In this document: piece after piece, positions 51,813 through 59,991 of the stretch
How the letters are laid out: every line of letters starts with the position of its first letter
Numbering within the stretch: position 1 is the stretch's first letter
Source: Streptomyces sp. NBC_00683
GTDB lineage: Bacteria > Actinomycetota > Actinomycetes > Streptomycetales > Streptomycetaceae
Direction of reading: 5' to 3'
Assembly: GCF_036226745.1 (NCBI RefSeq)
Contig: NZ_CP109013.1
Location: forward strand, 806,001-870,000
Length of the DNA: 64,000 bases
The notes under the pieces: generated by a model
The model's database searches: none
What the model saw: the letters and a program-made list of their open reading frames with translations, nothing else
What the model was told of the DNA's origin: nothing
Made by a program: the position numbers and the translations under genes

Positions 51813-52988
51813 ATGCGTGACGCAGTGATCGTCGATGCCGTACGAACCCCCGTCGGCAAGCGCGGCGGTTCCCTCTCCGGGATCCACGCCGTCGATCTCT
51901 CCGCCCATGTCCTGACCGCCCTCGCGGAGCGCAACGGCCTCGATCCCGGCGCTGTCGACGATGTCGTCTGGGGCACCGTCTCCCAGGTCGGCGAGCAGGC
52001 CGGTGTCGTCGGCAGGTTCGCGGCCCTTGCCGCCGGCTGGCCGGAGTCCGTGCCCGGCGTCTCCGTGTCCCGCGCCTGCGGCTCCTCGCAGCAGTCCGTG
52101 CACTTCGCCGCAGGCCTCGTCACGGCCGGCCAGTACGACATCGCCGTCGCCGGCGGCGTCGAGTCGATGAGCCGGGTACCGATGGGCTCGGCCCGCAGCG
52201 TTCCGGCGGCCGGCGAGGCGTACGGACCTCTGGCGCTTAACCGCTACTTCCCGGACGGCGAGGGCGAGTTCGACCAGGGAGTCGGCGCCGAGATGATCGC
52301 CGAGCTGTACGGCCTGAGCCGCGCACAGCTCGACCAGCACGCCCTGGACTCGCACGAGCGGGCCGCCCGCGCCATCGACGAGGGGCGCTTCGCCACCCAG
52401 ATCACGCCCGTCCGCGTCACGGACGCGGACGGCACCACGCGTGTCTTCGACACCGACGAGGGTGTACGGCGCGGCTCGACCCTGGAAAAGCTCGCCACGC
52501 TGAAGACGCCCTTCAAGGCGGACGGTGTGGTGAGCGCCGGCAACTCCTCGCAGATCTCCGACGGGGCGGCCGCGCTCCTCATCACCACCGGTGAGATCGC
52601 GCGGCAGAACGGCTGGACCCCGATCGCCCGGGTGCACACGGCGGTGCTCGCCGGCTGCGACCCGGTCACCATGGCGCTCGGCCCCGCCCCTGCCACCGCG
52701 AAGGCGCTCAAGCGCTCGGGCCTGTCGATCGGCGACATCGGGGCGTTCGAGATCAACGAGGCCTTCGCCCCGGTCACCCTGGCCTGGCTGAAGGAGACCG
52801 GCGCCGACTACGGGCTGATGAACCCCAACGGCGGCGCGATGGCACTCGGCCACCCGCTCGGCGGCTCCGGTGCGCGGCTGATGACCACGCTGGTCCACCA
52901 CATGCGGGACAACGGGATCCGCTACGGCCTGCAGGCGATGTGCGAGGCGGGCGGCATGGCCAACGCGACGATTCTCGAACTTCTCTGA
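51813..52988 (+). CDS. acetyl-CoA acyltransferase (thiolase, FadA type)
   Basis: 391 aa, a paralogue of 37500. Cys in SRACGSSQQS, EINEAFAPV, GHPLGGSGARL and CEAGGMANATI are intact. CCAGGAG precedes the ATG. It is divergent from the ACAD operon and supplies the thiolase step that the operon itself lacks. Confidence 0.92.
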   Translation: MRDAVIVDAVRTPVGKRGGSLSGIHAVDLSAHVLTALAERNGLDPGAVDDVVWGTVSQVGEQAGVVGRFAALAAGWPESVPGVSVSRACGSSQQSVHFAAGLVTAGQYDIAVAGGVESMSRVPMGSARSVPAAGEAYGPLALNRYFPDGEGEFDQGVGAEMIAELYGLSRAQLDQHALDSHERAARAIDEGRFATQITPVRVTDADGTTRVFDTDEGVRRGSTLEKLATLKTPFKADGVVSAGNSSQISDGAAALLITTGEIARQNGWTPIARVHTAVLAGCDPVTMALGPAPATAKALKRSGLSIGDIGAFEINEAFAPVTLAWLKETGADYGLMNPNGGAMALGHPLGGSGARLMTTLVHHMRDNGIRYGLQAMCEAGGMANATILELL

Positions 52989-52990
52989 CG

Positions 52991-53036
52991 CCTCACCGGT
53001 CGGCCGCCCGGTGCCTCGCCGGTCGGCCGCCCGGCG
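52991..53036. repeat. 23-bp tandem repeat (two units, two mismatches)
   Basis: 52991-53013 and 53014-53036 are 21/23 identical and start three bases after the thiolase stop. Each unit holds CCGGTCGGCCG and can pair with its neighbour, so it may also act as a weak terminator. Confidence 0.65.
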
Positions 53037-53167
53037 CCGGAGAGGTACCGACGCCGCGCCTGAGGCGCTCCGGCCGGTCTTCTGCGTGATGATGGACGGG
53101 AAGTCATCGCCGCAGAAGACATGAGCCGGTACCGTGCCGCAGATCCGGCTCGAAAGGGGCGGCAGCC

Positions 53168-54106
53168 ATGCGTACCTCCGGAACGAAGAGATCGGCCGCC
53201 GCCGCACTCGCCGCGCTCACGCTCGTCCTGACGGCGGCCTGCGGCAGCTCGGGCGGTGGGAGCACAACTCCCACGACGGGATCCGCGCAGCGCGCCCACG
53301 TCCTCGCCGTGAAGATCGACAACGTGGCCCCGGCCCGGCCGCCGACCGGACTCGAGAAGGCCGACATCGTCTACGTGGAGCAGGTGGAGGCCGGCCTCAG
53401 CCGCATACTCGCGGCCTACTCCTCCGACGTGCCGCCCGTCATCGGCCCCGTACGCAGCGCTCGCGAAACGGACCTGGAGCTGCTCCGGCAGTTCGACGAG
53501 CCCACGCTCGCGTACTCGGGCGCCCAGTCCGCACTACGGCCGTCGATCGAGGCGGCGCCCCTCGACGCGCTGCCGCCGTCGAAGGCACCGGACGCCTACT
53601 TCCGCAGCGGGGACCGCGCCGCGCCGCACAATCTGTACCTGCGCCCGGCGAAGATCCCGCACGCCCCGACCGGGGTGAACGCGGCCGAGGACATCGGGCT
53701 CCGCTTCGCCGCGCCGCCCCCGGGCGGCACGCCCGTCAGCGGGCGCACGGTGTCGTACCCGTCGGCGCGGTTCACCTTCACCTGGTCCGCGGACCGGGAC
53801 CAGTGGCTGGTGAGCATGGACGGCACCCCGGCCCGTACGGCCTCCGGTGAACGGCTCGGAGCGGCCACAGTGGTCCTGCAGGACGTGGACGTGCAGGATT
53901 CCCGATTCCGGGACCGAGGGGGAAACACCTCGCCCTTCAGCGCGACCGTGGGTTCCGGCTCGGCGGCCGTCCTGCGTGACGGCAAGTCGTACGACGTGGC
54001 TTGGGAGCGGAACACCGCCGAGTCGGCGACCGGCTACACCACCGAGGACGGCGAGCCGATGACGTTCGCGACCGGCCAGGTCTGGATCGTGCTCGTACCG
54101 AAGTGA
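53168..54106 (+). CDS. DUF3048 (YerB-like) lipoprotein
   Basis: 312 aa. A lipoprotein signal peptide ends in the lipobox LTAAC (lipid-modified Cys25), followed by a Gly/Ser/Thr spacer. The rest matches the DUF3048 layout: VKIDNVAPARPPTGLEKADIV, then RSARETDLELLRQFD and, at the C-terminus, VWIVLVPK. AAAGGGG precedes the ATG. The family is extracytoplasmic and of unknown function. It has no obvious link to the acyl-CoA genes on either side and is the one outlier of the window. Confidence 0.87.
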   Translation: MRTSGTKRSAAAALAALTLVLTAACGSSGGGSTTPTTGSAQRAHVLAVKIDNVAPARPPTGLEKADIVYVEQVEAGLSRILAAYSSDVPPVIGPVRSARETDLELLRQFDEPTLAYSGAQSALRPSIEAAPLDALPPSKAPDAYFRSGDRAAPHNLYLRPAKIPHAPTGVNAAEDIGLRFAAPPPGGTPVSGRTVSYPSARFTFTWSADRDQWLVSMDGTPARTASGERLGAATVVLQDVDVQDSRFRDRGGNTSPFSATVGSGSAAVLRDGKSYDVAWERNTAESATGYTTEDGEPMTFATGQVWIVLVPK

Positions 54107-54108
54107 CG

Positions 54109-54151
54109 CCGGGCCGCCGGAGTCCGCGCGTGCGGACTCAGGCGGCCCCGG
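54109..54151 (+). terminator. hairpin after the DUF3048 gene
   Basis: Inner 8-bp stem (54120-54127 with 54132-54139) extended by a nearly perfect outer stem (54109-54118 with 54141-54151, one bulge), starting two bases after the stop codon. Confidence 0.65.
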
Positions 54152-54163
54152 TGACGGCGAAGC

Positions 54164-54205
54164 GGGCTCGGGCTCGGGCTCAGGCTCGGGCTCGGGCTCG
54201 GGCTC
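54164..54205. repeat. hexanucleotide array (GGGCTC)x7 reaching into a stop codon
   Basis: Seven units, the fourth being AGGCTC. The last unit shares two bases with the TGA (minus strand, 54204-54206) of the alcohol dehydrogenase. It is a slippage-prone simple repeat between two convergent genes. Confidence 0.85.
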
Positions 54206-55280
54206 AAGCGATGTCGATGATCGTGCGCAGTGCCTCGCCGGTGTGCATCTGGCGGATGGCCTCGTTGATGTCCGTGAGCGGCACGTGGTGCGTGATCATG
54301 GACTCCAGGTCGATACGGCCCGCCCGCCACAGGTCGATGATCGTGGCGTAGGTGCGGCGGATGTCGTCGCCCCCGTAGAACGAAGGCAGGATCGACTTCT
54401 CGCTCATGACCAGCTCCGCCATGCTGATGTCGGGCAGGTCCGTACGGGAGCCGGCGCCGACCAGGCAGACCGTACCGCCGAGGCGGGTCGCGTCGTACGC
54501 GGCGCGCAGCGTGGTGGACCTGCCGACCGCCTCGAAGGCGTAGTCGAAGCCGAAGCCGCCCGTGAGGCGCTTGACGGCCTCGGGCAGGTCCTCCGGGGCG
54601 ATGGCCTCGGTGGCGCCGAACCTCAGTGACATCTCACGGCGGTTGGCGGTCGGGTCGACGGCGATGATCCGCGCGGCACCGGCGACCTTCGCACCCTGAA
54701 GGATGCTGATGCCGACGCCGCCCAGGCCGATCACGACGACCGAGGAACCGGGCTTCACCTTGGCGGTGTTGAGGGCCGCGCCGATGCCGGTGGTGACGCC
54801 GCAGCCGATCAGGGCGGCGATCTCGTACGGAACGTCGTCGGGGATCGGGATCGCCGCGTACGCCGCGATCACGGTCTCCTCGGCGAAGGTGCCGGCACCC
54901 AGCATGCCGGGGACGATCGTCTCGCCGTCCTTGAAGTTCGGGTTGGCGAGGTTGCGGTATCCGCTGCGGCACATGTGGCCCTCGCCCGCCTTGCAGGAGG
55001 GGCATCTGTCGCAGGGGGGCATCCAGCAGACGATGACGCGGTCGCCGGGCTTGACGTGCGTGACGCCCTCGCCGACCTCCAGCACCTCGCCGGCGCCCTC
55101 GTGGCCGGGGACGAACGGCGCGGGGTGGGTGAGCACCCCGCTCATGGCCGATACGTCGGAGTGGCACAGGCCGGCCTTGTGCATCTTGACCCGGACCCGG
55201 CCGGGGCCGAAGGAGACGGTCTCGACGTCCTTGACGTCCAGGGTCCCGTCGCCTGTCTTGTGCAGGATCGCTGCGTGCAT
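54204..55280 (-). CDS. zinc-dependent alcohol dehydrogenase, paralogue of 12560
   Basis: 358 aa. AGLCHSD, PGHEGAGE and IGCGVTTG give the catalytic zinc ligands; CDRCPSCKAGEGHMC is the structural zinc loop; GLGGVGI is the cofactor motif. ATG at 55280 has GAGGAG six bases upstream. It follows the aldehyde dehydrogenase by 28 bases in the same transcript, mirroring the ALDH-ADH order at 11067-13636. The final codon is Ala just before the hexamer-repeat stop. Confidence 0.92.
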   Translation of the reverse strand: MHAAILHKTGDGTLDVKDVETVSFGPGRVRVKMHKAGLCHSDVSAMSGVLTHPAPFVPGHEGAGEVLEVGEGVTHVKPGDRVIVCWMPPCDRCPSCKAGEGHMCRSGYRNLANPNFKDGETIVPGMLGAGTFAEETVIAAYAAIPIPDDVPYEIAALIGCGVTTGIGAALNTAKVKPGSSVVVIGLGGVGISILQGAKVAGAARIIAVDPTANRREMSLRFGATEAIAPEDLPEAVKRLTGGFGFDYAFEAVGRSTTLRAAYDATRLGGTVCLVGAGSRTDLPDISMAELVMSEKSILPSFYGGDDIRRTYATIIDLWRAGRIDLESMITHHVPLTDINEAIRQMHTGEALRTIIDIA

Positions 55281-55308
55281 CACATGCTCCTCGGGTGTGC
55301 TGGGGAAT

Positions 55309-56769
55309 TCAGGCCTTGGCCGGGGCGGGCAGGTTGACGGTCTTGTACTCGAAGTAGGCGGCGAGTCCCTCGGGGCCGAACTCGCGGCCGATACCGGAGT
55401 TCTTGTACCCGCCGAAGGGGGCGGCCAGGTCGAGGCGGAAGCCGTTGACCGTGATGGTGCCGGTACGCACCTGGCGGGCGACCTCGGTGGCACGCTCCGC
55501 GTCGGCGCCGAACACGGCGCCGGACAAACCGAATTCGGAATCGTTGGCGAGGGCGACGGCCTCGTCCTGGGTCTCGTAGCGGATGAGGCAGACGACCGGG
55601 CCGAAAATCTCCTCCCGGGCGATCCGCATGTCGTTGGTGACGTCCCCGAACAGGGTCGGCTCGACGTACCAGCCGGTGGTCCGGCCCTCCGGGATGCCAC
55701 CGCCGGTGAGGACCTTGGCGCCCTCCTCCTGGCCGATACGGATGTAGTCGAGGTTCCGCTGCTGCTGGTCCTTCGTCACCATCGGACCGACGACGGACGC
55801 CGGGTCGGACGGGTCGCCGACCTCGAGCCCGGCGAAGGCACCCGTCAGTACGGCGGCCACCTCGTCGTAGCGGGAGGCGGGCACCAGGACGCGGGTGAGC
55901 GCGACACAGGCTTGGCCGCTGTTGGCGGCGCAGGTCCCGCCGACGATCGCGGGCACGGCGACCGACAGGTCCGCGTCGTCCAGCAGGATCGCGGCGGACT
56001 TGCCGCCGAGCTCCAGGGAGACCCGGGTCAGGTTCTGCGCGGCCGCGGCCATGATGGCCTTGCCCGCGCCGACCGAACCGGTGAAGGCGACCTTGTCGAT
56101 GCCCGGGTGCGCCACCAGGTGGGCCCCCGTCTCTCGGCCTGCGGGCAGCACACTGAGCACGCCCGCGGGCAGCCCGGCGTCGGCGCACAGCTCGGCCAGC
56201 CAGTTGGCGTCGAGCGGCGTCTCCGGAGACGGCTTGAGGATGACGGTGCAGCCCGCGAGCAGCGCCGGGGCGAGCTTGCCCGCGATGGTCAGCTGCGGAA
56301 CGTTCCACGGGGTGATGGCGGCGACCACGCCCACGGGCTCCCGGCGCACCAGGACCGGACCGCCGGTGCCCTGGCGCTCGTCCTCCTCCTTGAACTGCGC
56401 GGCGGCGGCGAGCGCCGTCGCGAAGACCCCGACGGCGGACAGGGCCTGGCCGCGGACCGAGAACAGGATCGGCGAGCCGTTCTGCAGGGTGACCAGCTCG
56501 GCGAGTTCCTGGTGCCGAGCGGCCAGGGCGTCCTTGATCCGGGTGACGACCTCGATGCGCCCGGCGATCGGCATCCGGGGCCACGGCCCCTTGTCGAAGG
56601 CTTCGCGGGCGGCGGCGACGGCCCTGTCCGCGTCCTCCGGGGTGGCGTGCGGGACGCGCCCGACGACCTGCTCGCTGTGCGGCGAGACCACCTCGATGAT
56701 GTCGTCGCCCGCGGGCTCGGTCCACTCGCCGCCGATGAAGAGCTTGCGGTATTCCACGATGTCGGTCAT
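55309..56769 (-). CDS. NAD(P)-dependent aldehyde dehydrogenase, paralogue of 11067
   Basis: 486 aa. LELGGKSAAILLDDADL (general base Glu), NSGQACVALTR (catalytic Cys) and LAAPFGGYKNSGIGREFG. The ATG has GAGGA nine bases upstream. It is first in a two-gene operon with the zinc alcohol dehydrogenase. The operon is driven from 56988, where the shared operator lies, about 212 bases upstream. Confidence 0.92.
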   Translation of the reverse strand: MTDIVEYRKLFIGGEWTEPAGDDIIEVVSPHSEQVVGRVPHATPEDADRAVAAAREAFDKGPWPRMPIAGRIEVVTRIKDALAARHQELAELVTLQNGSPILFSVRGQALSAVGVFATALAAAAQFKEEDERQGTGGPVLVRREPVGVVAAITPWNVPQLTIAGKLAPALLAGCTVILKPSPETPLDANWLAELCADAGLPAGVLSVLPAGRETGAHLVAHPGIDKVAFTGSVGAGKAIMAAAAQNLTRVSLELGGKSAAILLDDADLSVAVPAIVGGTCAANSGQACVALTRVLVPASRYDEVAAVLTGAFAGLEVGDPSDPASVVGPMVTKDQQQRNLDYIRIGQEEGAKVLTGGGIPEGRTTGWYVEPTLFGDVTNDMRIAREEIFGPVVCLIRYETQDEAVALANDSEFGLSGAVFGADAERATEVARQVRTGTITVNGFRLDLAAPFGGYKNSGIGREFGPEGLAAYFEYKTVNLPAPAKA

Positions 56770-56987
56770 GTGCGGAGTCCTCGCTTCGTTGCGATGGCGA
56801 TGTGGGCCGGGTGTCCGGGGCACGACGCGGGCCATGAGATCTCCCGGTGGCTGCCGAAGTGAACAGGCACTGCTATGCCGGATCGGCACGACAGCCCGAG
56901 ACCGAAGGCAGTGGAAGCCTCAAAACTCGGTAACAACCTGAACAGGTCCGAGACACGCCAACGTCAGCGTAGAGCCCGGTCACCCAT

Positions 56988-57016
56988 AAGTTAATTCACG
57001 CTAACGTCGATGTCCA
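56988..57016 (-). promoter_or_regulatory. shared-architecture promoter with GTTA-N8-TAAC operator (ALDH/ADH operon)
   Basis: On the minus strand TGGACA (57011-57016), 17 bp, TAACTT (56988-56993); dyad at 56990-57005. The remaining part of the 301-bp gap 56770-57070 shows nothing else. Confidence 0.72.
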
Positions 57017-57070
57017 TAGCGTCGGTCTCCGGTACGCGGTCTCCGGTACGCGGTCTCCGGCACGTGGTCT

Positions 57071-57928
57071 CTAGTACGTGTAGAAGCCCCGCCCCGACTT
57101 ACGGCCCAGCGCGCCGGCGGCGACCATCCGGCGCAGCAGCGGCGGCGGCGCGTACAGGGGCTCCTTGTACTCCTCGTACATCGACTCCGCGATGGACTGT
57201 GCGGTGTCCAGACCGATGAGGTCGAGCAGCCGCAGCGGTCCCATGGGATGCGCACACCCCAGGACCATGCCGTTGTCGATGTCCTCGGCGGAGGCGACCC
57301 CGGACTCCAGCATCCTCACCGCGGACACGAGGTAGGGGATGAGCAGGGCGTTCACGACGAACCCCGCGCGGTCGCGGGCGCGCACCACGGTCTTGCCGAG
57401 CCTGGCCGCGGCGAAGGCGGCCACCTGCTCGGTCACCTCGGGCGACGTGAGCTGGGTGGGGATGATCTCCACCAGGCGCTGCACCGGAACGGGATTGAAG
57501 AAGTGGACGCCGACGACCTGTTGAGGGCGGCCGGTGACGGCGGCGAGGTCGATGATCGGGATCGAGGAGGTGTTGGAGGCAATGACCACGTCCTCGGATC
57601 CCAGCACCTCGTCCAGCCGCCGAAAGACCTCGGTCTTCGCGTCCCGCTGCTCGGCGACCGCCTCGATGACCAGATCACGGTCGGCGAACACGGCGAGGTC
57701 GACGGTGAACGAGAGCCTGCCGAGGGATTGTTCACGTTCCGGCTCGGTCAGTTTCCCGCTGCGGAGTCCGCGGTCGAGCGAGGCAGTGATCCGTGACCGC
57801 CCCGCCGCCAGGGCTTCCGGAGTGCGTTCGGCCACCAGGACGTCGAGTCCGGCGCGTGCGCACACCTCGGCTATCCCTGCCCCCATGAGGCCGCAGCCCA
57901 CGACCCCGATCCTGCTGAACTCACGCAT
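57071..57928 (-). CDS. 3-hydroxybutyryl/3-hydroxyacyl-CoA dehydrogenase (NAD-binding, FadB-C type)
   Basis: 285 aa. The Rossmann motif GCGLMGAGIAEVCARAG is at residues 11-27; SNTSSIPI and HFFNPVPVQRLVEI contain the catalytic His, followed by NALLIPYLVSAVRML and a C-terminal GRKSGRGFYTY. This is a single-function (S)-3-hydroxyacyl-CoA dehydrogenase of usual length. AAGGGA lies nine bases before the ATG. A promoter with TetR-type operators lies about 370 bases upstream, across a probable DUF35 relic. Confidence 0.92.
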   Translation of the reverse strand: MREFSRIGVVGCGLMGAGIAEVCARAGLDVLVAERTPEALAAGRSRITASLDRGLRSGKLTEPEREQSLGRLSFTVDLAVFADRDLVIEAVAEQRDAKTEVFRRLDEVLGSEDVVIASNTSSIPIIDLAAVTGRPQQVVGVHFFNPVPVQRLVEIIPTQLTSPEVTEQVAAFAAARLGKTVVRARDRAGFVVNALLIPYLVSAVRMLESGVASAEDIDNGMVLGCAHPMGPLRLLDLIGLDTAQSIAESMYEEYKEPLYAPPPLLRRMVAAGALGRKSGRGFYTY

Positions 57929-58034
57929 TCTCCATGTCCCTTCTCGATGCTGAGGCGTTCGGGCCCCGGCCGGACCGGTGGTTCGGCGCCACTGCTCGTG
58001 CACGACTGCGCCGACTGGGCCGAGGACGACGACC

Positions 58035-58214
58035 TCACCGGTACACAGGTCGGCACCGGACGCAGCGCGCACGCGTGCGCCGTGGGACCCACACCTGTTC
58101 GCTGTACTCGGACTCGAGGTCCCTCGGTGCGCACACAGCGCACAGGAGGCGTCGGAAGGACGTCGAGCCGCAGAAGCGGCAACGCTGATGGTTGAGACCG
58201 GTCTTCTCGTGCAC
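58035..58214 (-). pseudogene. probable remnant of a DUF35-type zinc-ribbon protein
   Basis: A minus-strand frame encodes RCRFCGSTSFRRLLCAVC, a C-x2-C-x10-C-x2-C zinc ribbon, followed by DLESEYSEQVWV and then stops after 59 codons from a GTG without a ribosome site. DUF35 proteins have just such a ribbon followed by an OB-fold of ~90 residues. Frames on either side (MRPGPQRYRCGG before it, GEVVVLGPVGAVVHEQW after it) look protein-like too, as if frameshifts broke one gene. Third-position GC is lower than in neighbours. It could instead be a tiny functional ribbon or chance. The rest of the 425-bp gap 57929-58353 holds only the promoter at 58301. Confidence 0.33.
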
Positions 58215-58300
58215 CGCCGCAGCGGTACCGCTGCGGGCCGGGACGCATGTCGCCCCGGCACTCGGCCGGTGAGCCCCGCGCGGTCGCGCGGCGTTTCCGC

Positions 58301-58343
58301 ACCATAGGGCACCGAGTGCAGAGCAGTAAAGGTACTGAGTTCC
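58301..58343 (-). promoter_or_regulatory. promoter with two TetR-type operator copies upstream of the hydroxyacyl-CoA dehydrogenase
   Basis: On the minus strand TTTACT (58325-58330), 18 bp, TATGGT (58301-58306). GGCACCGAGTGCA (58308-58320) fills the spacer and GGTACTGAGTTCC (58331-58343) abuts the -35 box; their starts are 23 bp apart. Both match the operators at 59129 and 59151. Confidence 0.55.
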
Positions 58344-58353
58344 CTCTACGGGA

Positions 58354-59097
58354 TCAGCCCTCGCCGAGGGCGGACTCGATCTGCTGCACGACGCGCCACA
58401 TCGGGGCACCCTTCGGGGCGACCATCACCACCACTTCGCCCTGCACCTCTCGACCCCCGGCGAGCCGGTCGGACGCCTCCCCCCACACGTCACGCACCAG
58501 GCCGAGGGCGCTGTCCACGGCGATGTCGGCATCCCCCACACCGCCCGAACGGAGCCATGACCGCAGCGCGTTGTTGTGCGCGGCCACGACCGCGGCGGCG
58601 ACCACGTCGGCCCGCAGCCCGCCCTCGGGCACCCCGGCCCAGCGCCCGCGAAGATAGGCGGCCAATGTCCGTTCGTACCGGCGCACGACAGACTGCTCGT
58701 ACATACGCAGTCCCGGAACCTCACGCGTCAGGCCGTAACGCTGCACGGAGAACTCGGGGTTCGCCGCGTACATCCGCATGACGAGCCGCGCGGCGTCGCA
58801 CACCGCACCGACGGGATCGGGATCCTCGCGCCCGTCCAGGAGAGCGGTCATGTCGGCCAGGCAGCGCTCGTGGTCGGGGAAGACCGCATCCTCCTTCGAC
58901 GGGAAGTACCGGAAGAACGAACGACGCCCCACGCCCGCACGCGCAACGATGTCGTCCACCGTGGTCCGCTCGAAGCCGCGCTCCAGGAACAGCTGGAAGG
59001 CCGCCTCGGCCAGCGCCTCACGCATCGGCACCTTGACGGGGGACTTCGCGGAGTCCGGTTCGGCTGCCGCCTTGCGTCGCCTGCGCGCTTCAGTCAT
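58354..59097 (-). CDS. TetR-family regulator of the ETF and hydroxyacyl-CoA dehydrogenase genes
   Basis: 247 aa single TetR protein. A basic N-terminal tail precedes the helix-turn-helix (TTVDDIVARAGVGRRSFFRYFPSKEDAV, residues about 42-70), then a helical ligand domain. ATG at 59097 begins MTEARRRRK; no Shine-Dalgarno sequence is seen. It is divergent from etfB, and two copies of a quasi-palindrome lie between them, with two more just past its stop codon. This suggests autoregulation plus control of etfB-etfA and of the 57071 gene. Confidence 0.88.
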   Translation of the reverse strand: MTEARRRRKAAAEPDSAKSPVKVPMREALAEAAFQLFLERGFERTTVDDIVARAGVGRRSFFRYFPSKEDAVFPDHERCLADMTALLDGREDPDPVGAVCDAARLVMRMYAANPEFSVQRYGLTREVPGLRMYEQSVVRRYERTLAAYLRGRWAGVPEGGLRADVVAAAVVAAHNNALRSWLRSGGVGDADIAVDSALGLVRDVWGEASDRLAGGREVQGEVVVMVAPKGAPMWRVVQQIESALGEG

Positions 59098-59128
59098 GCG
59101 GGGAACGTAACACCGGAACGCAGGTATT

Positions 59129-59163
59129 GGCACTACGTACCTTGCACGAGGGTACTGAGTGCC
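59129..59163. promoter_or_regulatory. pair of TetR operators between tetR and etfB
   Basis: GGCACTACGTACC (59129-59141) and GGTACTGAGTGCC (59151-59163) start 22 bp apart, on the same DNA face, and form a larger dyad (11/13 when inverted). The consensus GG(C/T)ACT-x-AGT(G/A)CC is typical of TetR operators. Confidence 0.65.
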
Positions 59164-59205
59164 ATATTGTCGATTCCACGAACCGCATCAGCTAGGAGAG
59201 CCGGC

Positions 59206-59991
59206 GTGAGCTTGAGGATCGTTGTCTGTGTGAAGTACGTGCCCGACGCCACCGGCGACCGGCACTTCGCCGATGACCTGACCCTGGACCGTGACGACGT
59301 CGACGGTCTGCTGTCGGAGCTGGACGAGTACGCGGTCGAGCAGGCGCTGCAGATCGCCGACGAGGCGGACGACGCGGAGATCACCGTGCTGACGGTGGGT
59401 CCCGAGGATGCCAAGGACGCGCTGCGCAAGGCGCTGTCGATGGGTGCGGACAAGGCCGTCCACGTCGAGGACGACGACCTGCACGGCACCGACGTCATCG
59501 GTACCTCGCTGGTGCTCGCCAAGGCGATCGAGAAGACCGGTTACGACCTGGTCATCTGCGGCATGGCGTCGACGGACGGCACCATGGGTGTGCTTCCGGC
59601 GCTGCTCGCGGAGCGGCTCTCCGTCCCGCAGGTCACGCTGCTGTCCGAGGTCTCCGTCCAGGACGGCACGGTCAAGGGCCGCCGCGACGGCGACACCGCG
59701 TCCGAGCAGCTGGAGGCTTCCCTGCCGGCGGTGGTCTCGGTGACCGACCAGTCGGGTGAGGCCCGTTACCCGTCGTTCAAGGGCATCATGGCGGCGAAGA
59801 AGAAGCCGGTTGAGTCCCTGGACCTGGGGGACCTGGACATCGAGGCGGACGAGGTCGGCCTGGGCGGTTCCTGGAGCGCGGTGGACTCCGCGGCCGAGCG
59901 TCCGGCGCGCACCGCGGGCACGATCGTCAAGGACGAGGGCGAGGGCGGCAAGCAGCTGGCCGGCTTCCTTGCGGAGCAGAAGTTCATCTAG
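59206..59991 (+). CDS. etfB: electron transfer flavoprotein beta subunit
   Basis: 261 aa. VVCVKYVPDA at the N-terminus, VLTVGPEDAKDALRKALSMGADKAVHV and the recognition-loop region LPALLAERLSVPQVT are characteristic of EtfB/FixA; the C-terminus is LAGFLAEQKFI. GTG at 59206 has AGGAG eight bases upstream. ETF accepts electrons from acyl-CoA dehydrogenases and passes them to the quinone pool. At least nine ACAD-type subunits are encoded nearby, so this is probably their electron acceptor. The 3' end is duplicated just downstream. Confidence 0.96.
   Translation: MSLRIVVCVKYVPDATGDRHFADDLTLDRDDVDGLLSELDEYAVEQALQIADEADDAEITVLTVGPEDAKDALRKALSMGADKAVHVEDDDLHGTDVIGTSLVLAKAIEKTGYDLVICGMASTDGTMGVLPALLAERLSVPQVTLLSEVSVQDGTVKGRRDGDTASEQLEASLPAVVSVTDQSGEARYPSFKGIMAAKKKPVESLDLGDLDIEADEVGLGGSWSAVDSAAERPARTAGTIVKDEGEGGKQLAGFLAEQKFI

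Noticed and set aside
53168..54106. L,D-transpeptidase or serine hydrolase for the lipoprotein
   Set aside because: No catalytic Cys-His or Ser-x-x-Lys motif; the RSARETDLELLRQFD and IDN segments fit DUF3048.
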